Source: Planctomycetota bacterium
Lineage (GTDB): Bacteria; Planctomycetota; UBA1135; GCA-002686595
DNA: 64,000 nt
Assembly (NCBI GenBank): GCA_016795205.1
Contig: JAEUHZ010000013.1
Location: forward strand, 20,867 to 84,866
Direction: 5' to 3'
Below are positions 17,703-25,911 of the stretch, piece after piece; positions within the stretch are counted from its first letter, which is position 1, and the number at the start of each line of letters is the position of its first letter. Position numbers and translations under genes: made by a program. The notes beneath the pieces are model-generated. The model was given only the letters and a program-made list of their open reading frames with translations, was not told the origin of the DNA and made no database searches.

Positions 17703-19781
17703 TCAGACGAGGTGCAGCGCTCCCAGGGCCAAGTCGATGGCCTTGATTCCGAGGAAGGGGACGAGGATGCCGCCGAGCCCATAGACGATCAGGTTCAGCC
17801 GCAGGACGGCGGAGGCGCCGCCCGGTCGGTAAGCCACGCCCCGCAGCGCGAGCGGGACGAGCGCCACGATGACCAGCGCGTTGAAGATCACCGCGGAGAG
17901 GATGGCCGACGAAGGTGTGGCGAGGTCCATCACGTCCAGCACCTCCAGCTCGGGATAGGTGGTGGCGAACGCGGCCGGCAGGACCGCGAAGTACTTCGCG
18001 ACGTCGTTCGCGAGGCTGAAGGTCGTGAGGGATCCGCGCGTCATCAGGATCTGCTTGCCGATCTCGACGATCTCGATGAGCTTCGTGGGATTCGAGTCCA
18101 GGTCGACCAGGTTCCCGGCCTCCTTGGCCGCCTGCGTGCCACTGTTCATCGCGACGGCGACGTCGGCCTGGGCCAGAGCCGGTGCGTCGTTCGTGCCGTC
18201 TCCAGCCATCGCGACCATGTGCCCTTTCGACTGGTAGTCGCGGATCAGCTCGAGCTTGGCCTCGGGAGTCGCCTGCGCCAGGAAGTCGTCGACGCCTGCC
18301 TCGGCCGCGATGGCCGCAGCGGTCAAGTGGTTGTCGCCGGTGATCATCACCGTCTTGATCCCCATGCGGCGCAGCTCACCGAAGCGCTCGCGGATGCCGC
18401 CCTTGACGACGTCCTTCAGTCGTATCGTCCCGAGCACCCGCTCCTTCTCCGCGACGACCAGCGGCGTGGCGCCGGCCATCGCGATCGCTCGCACGGACTC
18501 TTGGACCTCGCGCGGGAAGGTGCCACCGTGCCATGAGACGTAGTCGGCGATGGCGTCTGCCGCGCCCTTGCGGAACTCGCGACCGCCGATGTCGACGCCG
18601 CTCATGCGCGTCTGAGCGGTGAAACGGATGAACTGCGCGTCCAGTCCGTGCAGATTGCGCTCGCGCAGACCGTGACGTTCCTTCGAGAGTACGACGATGC
18701 TCCGGCCTTCCGGTGTCTCGTCGGCCAGCGACGCCAATTGGGCTGCGTCCGCCAGCGCCTCGAGTGTCACGCCAGGGGCCGGGTAGAACTCGGTCGCCTG
18801 ACGGTTCCCGAGCGTGATCGTGCCAGTCTTGTCGAGCAACAGTACGTCCACGTCGCCGGCAGCCTCGACGGCGCGACCCGAGCTGGCAATCACGTTGGCG
18901 CGGATCATGCGGTCCATGCCCGCGATGCCGATCGCCGAGAGCAATCCCCCGATCGTCGTCGGGATCAGGCACACGAGCAACGCCACGAGCACCGTGATGC
19001 TCACCACCGCGCCGGCGCCACGCGCCTGAACCGCGTACTCGGAGAACGGCCGCAACGTCGCCGTGGCGAGCAGGAAGACGATGGTCAGGCCCGCGAGCAG
19101 GATCGCCAAGGCGAGCTCGTTGGGCGTCTTCCCGCGTCGCGCCCCTTCGACCAGCGCGATCATGCGGTCCAGGAAGGCCTCGCCTGGGTTGACGGACACG
19201 CGGATCACGAGCCAGTCCGACAGCATGCGCGTGCCGCCGGTAACCGAGCTGCGGTCGCCGCCGCTTTCCCGGACCACCGGCGCGCTCTCCCCCGTGATCG
19301 CGCTCTCGTCGACGGTCGCGGCGCCGTCGAGCACCTCGCCGTCGCACGGAATCACGTCGCCGGCCTCGACGAGCACGAAGTCCCCCTTGCGTAGTGCAGG
19401 GGCCGGGACGTGCTCGACGTTCGCGTCGCGCCGCGCCTCCTCGAGGCGCTTCGCCACGACATCGCGACGCGTGGCGCGCAGGGAATCCGCTTGCGCCTTC
19501 CCGCGGCCCTCGGCCAGGGCCTCGGCGAAGTTCGCGAAGACAACGGTCGCCCACAGCCACGACGCCACGGACAAGACGAAGCCGAAGCCCGCTTCTCCCG
19601 AGCCGAGCCTGGCTTGCACACCCAGCGCCGAGGTCAGGACCGCGCCGATCCAGACCACGAACATGACCGGGTTCCTCGCCTGGACTCGGGGGTCGAGCTT
19701 GCGGGCGGAGTCGAGGATGGCTCCCCGCAGGATCGGGCCGCGAAGCCACGTGCTGTTCGCGCGCTGGCGGTGGGTGCTCAT
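17703..19781 (-). CDS. kdpB: Potassium-transporting ATPase subunit B (P-type ATPase)
   Basis: The 692-aa catalytic subunit hydrolyses ATP to drive high-affinity K+ import. Asp317 in DKTGT is the phosphorylated residue. TGES in the actuator loop, KGAADAI in the nucleotide-binding domain and [17 protein letters not shown] in the phosphorylation domain are all present. A strong ribosome-binding site (GGGGAG) overlaps the kdpA stop codon, which ties the two genes together. Length matches the family (about 680-700). Confidence 0.97.
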   Translation of the reverse strand: MSTHRQRANSTWLRGPILRGAILDSARKLDPRVQARNPVMFVVWIGAVLTSALGVQARLGSGEAGFGFVLSVASWLWATVVFANFAEALAEGRGKAQADSLRATRRDVVAKRLEEARRDANVEHVPAPALRKGDFVLVEAGDVIPCDGEVLDGAATVDESAITGESAPVVRESGGDRSSVTGGTRMLSDWLVIRVSVNPGEAFLDRMIALVEGARRGKTPNELALAILLAGLTIVFLLATATLRPFSEYAVQARGAGAVVSITVLVALLVCLIPTTIGGLLSAIGIAGMDRMIRANVIASSGRAVEAAGDVDVLLLDKTGTITLGNRQATEFYPAPGVTLEALADAAQLASLADETPEGRSIVVLSKERHGLRERNLHGLDAQFIRFTAQTRMSGVDIGGREFRKGAADAIADYVSWHGGTFPREVQESVRAIAMAGATPLVVAEKERVLGTIRLKDVVKGGIRERFGELRRMGIKTVMITGDNHLTAAAIAAEAGVDDFLAQATPEAKLELIRDYQSKGHMVAMAGDGTNDAPALAQADVAVAMNSGTQAAKEAGNLVDLDSNPTKLIEIVEIGKQILMTRGSLTTFSLANDVAKYFAVLPAAFATTYPELEVLDVMDLATPSSAILSAVIFNALVIVALVPLALRGVAYRPGGASAVLRLNLIVYGLGGILVPFLGIKAIDLALGALHLV

Positions 19782-19791
19782 GCGTGCTCCC

Positions 19792-21528
19792 CTACCGACT
19801 GCAAGTCTGGAGGTGGTCGGCGATGGGACCTAGCGCCAGCGCCGGAACGAACGTCAGGGCACCGACCAGCAGCACGGTCCCGAGGAGCAGCAGCACGAAC
19901 AGCGGCGTGTGCGTCGGCAACGTACCCGGCCCCACGGGCACGGCGGTCTTCCTGGCGAGCGAGCCTGCCAGCGCCAGGACGGCCACAATTGGCAGGTAGC
20001 GCGCGATCAGCATCGCGACGCCCAGCGTCACGTTGTAGAAGGGCGTATCGGCCGCGAGCCCGCCGAACGCGCTGCCATTGTTGTTCCCGGCCGACGAGAA
20101 GGCGTAGAGGATCTCGCTGAACCCGTGCGCGCCTGGATCCTGGACTCCGACGCGTCCAGCGTCGAGCGCGGAAGCGAAGGCGGCGCCCCCGAGCGTCGCG
20201 AGGCACGGCCCGAGGATGGCCAGCGACGCCATCTTCATCTCGAACGCGCCGATCTTCTTCCCCAGGTACTCCGGCGTGCGTCCGACCATGAGCCCGCACA
20301 AGAAGACCGTGACGATCGCGAAGACCAGCATCCCGTACAGCCCAGAACCGACGCCGCCGAAGATGACCTCGCCGATCTGCATGAGCACCATGGGCACGAG
20401 ACCACCCAGCGGGGTCAGCGAGTCGTGCATGCAGTTCACCGAGCCATTCGAGGCAGCGGTGGTGGCCACGACCCAGATCGCCGATTGCGCCACGCCGAAG
20501 CGCACCTCCTTGCCCTCGAGATTCCCGCCGGTCATACCCGGATCCGACTCCAGCCCTGCGCCGGCGGCGATCAGCGCAGGCGTGCCGGCGCTCTCGAACA
20601 CCTCGACGAGCAGCATGCATGGAACGAGGACGGCGAGCATGGCCGCCAGCAGCGCGTATCCCTGCCGGCGATCGCGCACGAGTGCGCCGAACGTGATGCA
20701 CAACGCGGCTGGAATCCACAGGATCGAAAGGGCCTGGAGGAAGTTGCTGATGGGATCCGGATTCTCGAGCGGGTGCGCCGAGTTCGCGGCGTAGAAGCCA
20801 CCGCCGTTCGTGCCGAGTTGTTTGATCGCGACCTGGGAGGCCGCGGGCCCGAGCGGGATCGTCTGCTCGGTGATCAGCACGCCGTCCACGCCTGCCTGTG
20901 GGTCGAGGAGCTCGACGCGCGCTGGGCCATCGAGGGTCTGTACGACACCGCGTGCGACCAGTGCGATGGCCAGGACCAGTGACAGTGGAAGCAGCACGTG
21001 CACGACCGATCGAACGAGGTCGACCCAGAACGACCCGATCGTCGTCGCGCCGCGCCGCGCGAACCCGCGCGTCAGCGCTACGAGCACCGCCATCCCGGTC
21101 GCCGCCGACACGAAGTTCTGGACCGTGAGGGCCAGCATCTGCGTCGCGTAGCTCAGCGTGCTCTCGCCGCCGTAGCCCTGCCAGTTCGTGTTCGTGGCGA
21201 AGCTGACCGCGGTGTTGAACGCCGAGTCGGGCGCGACGGGGCCGAACCCGAGCGGATTCCAGGGCAGGAGCTGCTGCAGACGCTGCAGGGCATAGACGAC
21301 GACGAAGCACACCAGGTTGAACAGCAGGAGTGCCCGGCCGTAGTCCTTCCAGGTCAGCTCCTCGGAGGCCGGAACGCCGAGGATGCGGAGCAACCCGCGC
21401 TCGAGGCACCCGAGGACCGGACCGAGGAACGTCCGCTCGCCTGCGTACACGCGCGCGAGGTGCTCACCGAGACACGTGGCCGCGGGGATCAGCACGATCA
21501 CGTAGATGGCGATCTGGAGTGTGCTCAT
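19792..21528 (-). CDS. kdpA: Potassium-transporting ATPase subunit A (channel-like)
   Basis: The 578-aa K+-translocating subunit belongs to the K+ transporter superfamily, with about ten membrane segments arranged as four pore repeats. Filter-like stretches can be seen: [37 protein letters not shown] and [13 protein letters not shown], each with the conserved glycine pattern. It starts at ATG 21528, 10 nt after the stop codon of kdpF. Confidence 0.97.
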   Translation of the reverse strand: MSTLQIAIYVIVLIPAATCLGEHLARVYAGERTFLGPVLGCLERGLLRILGVPASEELTWKDYGRALLLFNLVCFVVVYALQRLQQLLPWNPLGFGPVAPDSAFNTAVSFATNTNWQGYGGESTLSYATQMLALTVQNFVSAATGMAVLVALTRGFARRGATTIGSFWVDLVRSVVHVLLPLSLVLAIALVARGVVQTLDGPARVELLDPQAGVDGVLITEQTIPLGPAASQVAIKQLGTNGGGFYAANSAHPLENPDPISNFLQALSILWIPAALCITFGALVRDRRQGYALLAAMLAVLVPCMLLVEVFESAGTPALIAAGAGLESDPGMTGGNLEGKEVRFGVAQSAIWVVATTAASNGSVNCMHDSLTPLGGLVPMVLMQIGEVIFGGVGSGLYGMLVFAIVTVFLCGLMVGRTPEYLGKKIGAFEMKMASLAILGPCLATLGGAAFASALDAGRVGVQDPGAHGFSEILYAFSSAGNNNGSAFGGLAADTPFYNVTLGVAMLIARYLPIVAVLALAGSLARKTAVPVGPGTLPTHTPLFVLLLLGTVLLVGALTFVPALALGPIADHLQTCSR

Positions 21529-21538
21529 GGCCCGCGCC

Positions 21539-21631
21539 TCAATCGAAGAGTTCAGGGCGCAGGAGCGCCGCGAAGAGGTACACGAACAGGCCGAAGCACA
21601 AGAGCAGGGCGACCCACTCGGTGGCGGTCAT
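21539..21631 (-). CDS. kdpF: K+-transporting ATPase subunit KdpF (30 aa)
   Basis: Translating the stretch between kdpA and the next start codon gives a 30-residue single-helix peptide, MTATEWVALLLCFG and so on. It ends YLFAALLRPELFD, which matches the KdpF signature Y-L-x-x-A-L-L-R-P-E-x-F. KdpF is a lipid-like stabiliser of the KdpABC complex. The gene is easily missed because of its size. It begins 3 nt after the stop codon of the upstream 33-aa frame and ends 10 nt before kdpA. Confidence 0.88.
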   Translation of the reverse strand: MTATEWVALLLCFGLFVYLFAALLRPELFD

Positions 21632-21634
21632 GGC

Positions 21635-21736
21635 TCAGCGCCTGCGGTCCAGCCCGCGCTCGTCGAAGAGCGAGAGCAGCGCGACGAGTGCGAGATACAG
21701 GCCAACGCCCAGCGCGACGAAGAGCGTGTCGTTCAT
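21635..21736 (-). CDS. 33-aa single-membrane-span peptide heading the kdp operon
   Basis: This frame encodes 33 residues: MNDTLFVALGVGLYLALVAL followed by a short charged tail rich in Asp, Glu and Arg (ending DRRR). It has one membrane helix and a charged cytoplasmic end. It is the first frame of the kdp run, starts at ATG and ends 3 nt before kdpF. Small membrane peptides of similar size precede kdpF in some other bacteria but have no agreed name. A role as an extra regulatory or assembly subunit of KdpFABC is inference. It could also be a leader peptide that tunes kdpF translation. Confidence 0.6.
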   Translation of the reverse strand: MNDTLFVALGVGLYLALVALLSLFDERGLDRRR

Positions 21737-21788
21737 GAGGGTCTCGCGCGGGTGCGCCCGCGCCTCCACGAGAGCCTAGGCCTGCGAG

Positions 21789-21806
21789 GCGCTAAGGAAG
21801 CGCTAA
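21789..21806 (-). promoter_or_regulatory. Putative KdpE operator: 11-bp-phased direct repeat
   Basis: GCGCTAA occurs twice here on the plus strand with start points exactly 11 bp apart (21789 and 21800), that is TTAGCGC-TTCC-TTAGCGC reading towards kdp. OmpR-type regulators such as KdpE bind tandem half-sites one helical turn apart. The repeat lies 53-70 nt upstream of the first kdp start codon. A -10-like TAGGCT follows it at 21774-21779 on the kdp strand, so the site would overlap the -35 region. No other such repeat is evident nearby. Confidence 0.45.
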
Positions 21807-21896
21807 AGCAGGAGGCTCCAGCATCGACTCCCCGTTGAGATGGCGCGGCAGCGGCGCCTCTCCCCGGACCCGGGCCCGCGGTCGCGCGCCATGTGA

Positions 21897-21911
21897 CTCG
21901 CCCGCGGCGAG
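21897..21911 (-). terminator. Small GC hairpin after the GT-C gene
   Basis: CTCGCC and GGCGAG form a perfect 6-bp stem with a 3-nt loop, 10 nt past the stop codon of the gene ending at 21921. It could separate that gene from the kdp operon that follows on the same strand. There is no U-rich tail, so intrinsic termination is uncertain. Confidence 0.3.
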
Positions 21912-21920
21912 CGAAGCGGG

Positions 21921-23699
21921 TCAGTGTCCGAGGATCTCCAGCTCTGGCCCCAGCCTCGCTGCCCGCACCACGCGCCACACGAACCACGCCTCGGGCGCAT
22001 GCGGCCCATCGAGCATGTACTCGATGGGCCTCGACCACGCATCACGAGCAGGCAGCGGATCGAACACCGCAAGCGGCGGCGCGCGCCGTACCAGCTCGTC
22101 GCGCACCGCCCGCAGGACCCGGCGTCGCCCGTCGCGGTGGCGCTCGAGCACGACCGAGCCCGTCCCGAGGGCGTCGACCCAGGCAGCCGGATCACGCGCG
22201 AACTCTGCGCGCGCCTCGGGAGACAGCAGCGGCAGCTCGCGGAGGTCCTGGCCCAGCCGTGCCCGCGTCGCCGCATCGAGGCTCAGCGTCGCGGCCTGCC
22301 ACGGCACGAAGTACATCCGTGCCGAGACGAATTCGGCGCGGAACGCCGCGTCGCGCGGCACGAGCGGCAACTGCACCGTCGGGTCGATGCGGAAGGGGCC
22401 GCGCTCGGGATGCTCCTCGATCCAGCGCGCGACGAGCTCCTGCGTGTCGTCGCGCGTCCGCAGCACGGCGATCTTCACGGCGATCGCCGCCTGGGCGAGC
22501 ACCAGCACGACCGCTCCCGCGAGCGCCACGCGCTGCGGGAGGCTGGGGCGAGCGCTGGCGACGCGTGCGACTGCCAACGACGCCAGGACCGCGAGGTAGG
22601 GCACGAGCGGCAGCCAGAAGCGCTGGAAGCTGTTCGAGTACAGGCCGAACACGAGCACATGGGCGAGCGGGTGCGCGCCCACGACGAGCAGCGGAACCCA
22701 CGGCTCCGCCCCGGAGCGGCCGCGGATCGCCGCGACCGCGAGCGCCGCGAGGCCCGCGGCGGCGAGCACGGTGAGCACGGGCTCGTAGTCGCGCAGCGCG
22801 CGGGCCAGGCGTGCGAAACCGCCGCCGTCGAAGAAGCCCGCGTCGACCTGGTGCGCGCCCATGCCCAGGAACGACAGCAGCCTGTCGGCGAGCGTCGCGC
22901 CCTGCTCCAGGTCCGGCAGGCCCTCGCCGCGCAGGAGCAGCGCGAAGGACGCCAGGCACAGTGCGGCCGCGGTGCACAGGCCCAGGAACGGAGCACCCCA
23001 CCGCGGGCGAGCGCACCACCACCAGGCTGCGGCGACCGCGGCGAAGGCGCAGGCGCCGCTGTGCAAGGTCCCCAGGGCCAGCGCCGCCAGACCGCCGGCC
23101 AGCACGAAGTCGCCGAAGCGCCCGGTCGAGCGAGCGCGCAACGAGGCGGCCACGCAGGCCACGGCCAACGTGGTGACGACCGCGTGCGGTCGCCCCATGG
23201 ACGAGTACCACACCGCGAGCGTGCTCGTGCCGGCCAGGAAGGCCGCGAGCAGCGCCCAGCGGGCGCCGACGAGGGGGCGCGCGAGCAGCCAGGTCAGAGG
23301 GACCATGAGCGCCGAGAAGGCGGCGATGATCCGGCGGATCCCGAGCACGTCGTGCGCGACCGACGCGCGCAGCGTCTCGAGGCTCGGGTCCTCGGGCACG
23401 GGCGCGACCCCGACCAGCGCGTGCGCGGCGAGGCCGAGCAGTCGCGGGTAGCAGCGCGCGAGCTGGGCCTCCTCAGGGGTCACGGTCTCGCCGCGCGCCA
23501 CCTGGAGCTGGAGCCACAGGATCTTCTCGTCGCCCTGCGGGTAATGCGGCAGGTGCCAGTCGAGGCCCACGCAGTGCAGCGCCAGCGCCAGCAGCGTCAG
23601 CGCCGCGAGCGCGCCCCACGTCGCCCGCTCCCCCGCGCCGCTGGCGACCCCGTGAGGCACGGCGCGGCCGGTCTCAGGCCCCGGCGCGCGCGCTGCCAT
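21921..23699 (-). CDS. GT-C/PMT-like polytopic membrane glycosyltransferase
   Basis: The protein of about 592 residues has roughly ten membrane helices and the early loop DWHLPHYPQGDEK. The acidic pair near the first helix (D/E after the first membrane span) is typical of the dolichyl-phosphate-mannose-type (PMT_2/ArnT) glycosyltransferases. Later segments such as SSMGRPHAVVTTLA and YSNSFQRFWLPLVPYLAVLA fit the same fold. A soluble tail of about 190 residues follows. The ATG at 23699 overlaps the upstream DUF2007 gene by 26 nt. A GTG at 23660, just before the first helix, is an equally plausible start. Donor and acceptor are unknown. Confidence 0.75.
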   Translation of the reverse strand: MAARAPGPETGRAVPHGVASGAGERATWGALAALTLLALALHCVGLDWHLPHYPQGDEKILWLQLQVARGETVTPEEAQLARCYPRLLGLAAHALVGVAPVPEDPSLETLRASVAHDVLGIRRIIAAFSALMVPLTWLLARPLVGARWALLAAFLAGTSTLAVWYSSMGRPHAVVTTLAVACVAASLRARSTGRFGDFVLAGGLAALALGTLHSGACAFAAVAAAWWWCARPRWGAPFLGLCTAAALCLASFALLLRGEGLPDLEQGATLADRLLSFLGMGAHQVDAGFFDGGGFARLARALRDYEPVLTVLAAAGLAALAVAAIRGRSGAEPWVPLLVVGAHPLAHVLVFGLYSNSFQRFWLPLVPYLAVLASLAVARVASARPSLPQRVALAGAVVLVLAQAAIAVKIAVLRTRDDTQELVARWIEEHPERGPFRIDPTVQLPLVPRDAAFRAEFVSARMYFVPWQAATLSLDAATRARLGQDLRELPLLSPEARAEFARDPAAWVDALGTGSVVLERHRDGRRRVLRAVRDELVRRAPPLAVFDPLPARDAWSRPIEYMLDGPHAPEAWFVWRVVRAARLGPELEILGH

Positions 23700-23976
23700 C
23701 CGCGGTCGGCCCCGGTTCCTCACGGCGGACCACGGCGTCCTCGCCCCAGGCCTCGACGAGCGCGGCACGGGCTGCCGCTCGGGCGCCGCGTGGGACCAGC
23801 AGGTTCCCGCGGCGCAACTGCCCGTAGGCCGCCGCGCCGAACTCGGCGATGTCGAAGTCGGGCCCGTGCACGAGGGACGGGATCCCGGCCTTGGCCAGCA
23901 CGTCCCGCGCGAGCTCGGCCTCCACCGTGTCGACGCCCACGAGGACCACGTCGAACTCGTTCTGGAAGCGCTTCAT
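23674..23976 (-). CDS. DUF2007-family small protein
   Basis: The 100-aa protein reads as a DUF2007 ('putative signal transducing protein') domain: MKRFQNEFDVVLVGVDTVEAE at the start, AGIPSLVHGPDFD in the middle, and then NLLVPRGARAAARAALVEAW. Function of the family is unknown. A TAGCCT hexamer (23985-23990) lies 8 nt before the ATG, which suggests leaderless transcription. It diverges from etfB, and its 3' end overlaps the start of the GT-C gene. Confidence 0.75.
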   Translation of the reverse strand: MKRFQNEFDVVLVGVDTVEAELARDVLAKAGIPSLVHGPDFDIAEFGAAAYGQLRRGNLLVPRGARAAARAALVEAWGEDAVVRREEPGPTADGSARAGA

Positions 23977-23984
23977 CCGTTCCC

Positions 23985-23990
23985 AGGCTA
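23985..23990 (-). promoter_or_regulatory. -10 hexamer TAGCCT, leaderless type
   Basis: TAGCCT on the minus strand ends 8 nt before the DUF2007 start codon. A transcript starting about 7 nt downstream would begin at or next to the ATG. Confidence 0.45.
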
Positions 23991-24007
23991 CCGCGGCGTG
24001 CCGCGCC

Positions 24008-24037
24008 TTGCCGGTGCGGCGGACCTGCGAGTAGCCT
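24008..24037 (+). promoter_or_regulatory. Putative sigma-70-type promoter of etfBA
   Basis: TTGCCG (24008-24013) and TAGCCT (24032-24037) are spaced by 18 nt and face etfB, leaving a leader of about 70 nt. Both sit in the divergent gap between the DUF2007 gene and etfB. Confidence 0.4.
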
Positions 24038-24114
24038 GTTCGCCCCCGAAACTCGGCCGGGCCACGCTCTGGGCGCCGCATCCGGCCCCTGGGCCGACCC
24101 GAACACCCCCACCC

Positions 24115-24867
24115 ATGAAGATCGTCGCCACCTTCAAGCGCGTCCCCACCACCGAGGCCCAGGCCAAGGTCGGCGGCGACGGCAAGACCTTGGACCCGGC
24201 CGGCTGGCAGTACATGGCGTCGTTCTACGACGAGATCGCGGTCGAGGCCGCGTTGCAGACCAAGGAGAAGCACGGCGGCGACGTGACCGTGCTGACGCTC
24301 GGGCCGAGCGAGGCGTCCAAGGAAGTGCGCGAGTTCCTGGCGCGCGGCGCCGACAGCGGTGTGATCCTGAAGGATGCCGACCCCGCGGCGCGCGACCCGC
24401 GCTGGACCGCCAAGGCGCTCGCTGCGAAGGTCCAGGCGCTGGGCGCCGACGTGGTGTTCACCGGCCGCGTCGCCACGGACCGCGACAACGCCGCGGTCGG
24501 CCCGATGTTGGCAACCTACCTGGGCTGGGCCTGCGTCACCGAGGTCGTGGCGCTCGAGATCTCCGGCGCGGCGGGCACGGCGCAGCGCGAGACCGAGCAC
24601 GGCGTGGAGACGGTCGCATTCTCGCTCCCGGCGGTGATCACCTGCAACAAGGGCTTGAACGAGCCGCGCCGCCCGAATCTCAAGGGCATCATGGCCGCCA
24701 AGTCGAAGCCGATCGCCGAAGAGTCGCCGTCGGACGCCGGCGCACAGGCGGTCGTGCTCTCCGTCGAGCTCCCCCCGGCCCGCAAGGCCGGCCGCATCGT
24801 GGGCGAGGGCCTTGCGGGCGTCCCCGCGCTGGTCGACGCGCTCAAGAACGAAGCCAAGATCCTCTGA
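24115..24867 (+). CDS. etfB: Electron transfer flavoprotein subunit beta
   Basis: The 250-aa subunit pairs with EtfA to carry electrons from acyl-CoA and other dehydrogenases to the quinone pool. Family features are the start MKIVATFKRVPTTEAQ, the ETF-beta signature region around VAFSLPAVITCNKGLNEPRRPNLKGIMAAKSKP, and an AMP-binding G-x-V-A-T-D-R-D-N-A stretch. The ATG at 24115 is the natural start for this family. It is followed 10 nt later by etfA. Confidence 0.95.
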   Translation: MKIVATFKRVPTTEAQAKVGGDGKTLDPAGWQYMASFYDEIAVEAALQTKEKHGGDVTVLTLGPSEASKEVREFLARGADSGVILKDADPAARDPRWTAKALAAKVQALGADVVFTGRVATDRDNAAVGPMLATYLGWACVTEVVALEISGAAGTAQRETEHGVETVAFSLPAVITCNKGLNEPRRPNLKGIMAAKSKPIAEESPSDAGAQAVVLSVELPPARKAGRIVGEGLAGVPALVDALKNEAKIL

Positions 24868-24877
24868 GAACAGCGCC

Positions 24878-25831
24878 ATGAGCACGATCCTCGTCTTCGT
24901 CGAGCAGTCCCACGGCGCGCCGCGGCGCGCGAGCCTCGAGTGCCTCTCCGCCGCGCGCGCCACCGGGCTGTCCGTGGCCGCCGTCGTCGCCGGCGAGGGC
25001 GCCGAGCAGGCCGCGGCCGGGCTCGGCGCCTTCGGCGCCACGCGGGTGGTCGCGTTGACCGGCGCTGCGCGCTGGAGCGCCGACGCGGTGGCGTCCGACG
25101 TCGCCGCCGTCGCGCGGGAGTTGGGCGCGAAGGCCTTCCTCGCCAGCGCCACCTCCACGGGCAAGGACATCGCCCCGCGGGTGGCCGCGCTGCTCGATTC
25201 GACCCTGCTTTCCGATTGCACGGCGCTCACCGCCGAGGGCGGCACGCTCGTCGCCACGCGTCCGTGGCTCGCGGGCAAGGCGCTCGCCAAGGTCACCTCG
25301 ACCGCGCCGGTTTTCTGCGCCACGACGCGCCCGAACGTGTTCCCGGCTGCGGAATCGGGCGGGACGGCAGAGGTCGTGTCGCGCCCGGCCTCGAACGGCG
25401 GGCGCGCCAGCGTGAGCGCCGTCGCCGAGAAGTCGGGCGGCAAGCTCGACGTGAAGGAAGCCCCGATCGTCGTTTCCGGCGGGCGCGGGCTGCGTGGGCC
25501 CGAGAACTTCCACCTGCTCGAGGAGCTGGCGGCGGCCTTCGGGTCGGCGGCGACCGGCGCGTCGCGCGCGGTGGTCGACGCCGGGTGGCGCCCGCACGCC
25601 GAGCAGGTCGGACAGACCGGCAAGACGGTCAGCCCCAAGCTCTACGTGGCGGTCGGCATCTCGGGCGCGATCCAGCACCTGGCCGGCATGCGCACGTCGA
25701 AGGTCATCGTGGCGATCAACAAGGACGCCGACGCCCCGATCTTCAAGATCGCGGACTTCGGGCTGGTGGGCGACGCGCTCGAGGTCCTCCCGGCGCTGAC
25801 CAAGGCCGTGGCCGCGGCGCGCGCGCGCTGA
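24878..25831 (+). CDS. etfA: Electron transfer flavoprotein subunit alpha
   Basis: The 317-aa FAD-binding subunit has the N-terminal ETF domain and the C-terminal FAD domain. The signature is [20 protein letters not shown], then [19 protein letters not shown] and [15 protein letters not shown]. It forms a heterodimer with EtfB encoded immediately upstream. The dehydrogenases and the ETF:quinone oxidoreductase it would serve are not in the window. Confidence 0.96.
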   Translation: MSTILVFVEQSHGAPRRASLECLSAARATGLSVAAVVAGEGAEQAAAGLGAFGATRVVALTGAARWSADAVASDVAAVARELGAKAFLASATSTGKDIAPRVAALLDSTLLSDCTALTAEGGTLVATRPWLAGKALAKVTSTAPVFCATTRPNVFPAAESGGTAEVVSRPASNGGRASVSAVAEKSGGKLDVKEAPIVVSGGRGLRGPENFHLLEELAAAFGSAATGASRAVVDAGWRPHAEQVGQTGKTVSPKLYVAVGISGAIQHLAGMRTSKVIVAINKDADAPIFKIADFGLVGDALEVLPALTKAVAAARAR

Positions 25832-25899
25832 ACGCTGCGGCTGGACCGGGGAGCGCCGCGCTGCACACCCGTCCCGGCGATCCGCGGCGCGGTCCCGGG

Positions 25900-25905
25900 T
25901 AGTCT
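25900..25905 (+). promoter_or_regulatory. -10 hexamer TAGTCT, leaderless type
   Basis: TAGTCT ends 6 nt before the GTG start at 25912, exactly the spacing at which the start codon would be the transcription start. No ribosome-binding site is visible. Confidence 0.5.
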
Positions 25906-25911
25906 CCGCGC

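Noticed and set aside
25853..25890. Inverted repeat GCGCCGCG/CGCGGCGC after etfA
   Set aside because: The 8-bp arms are separated by a 22-nt loop and consist only of GC, which is expected by chance in this composition.
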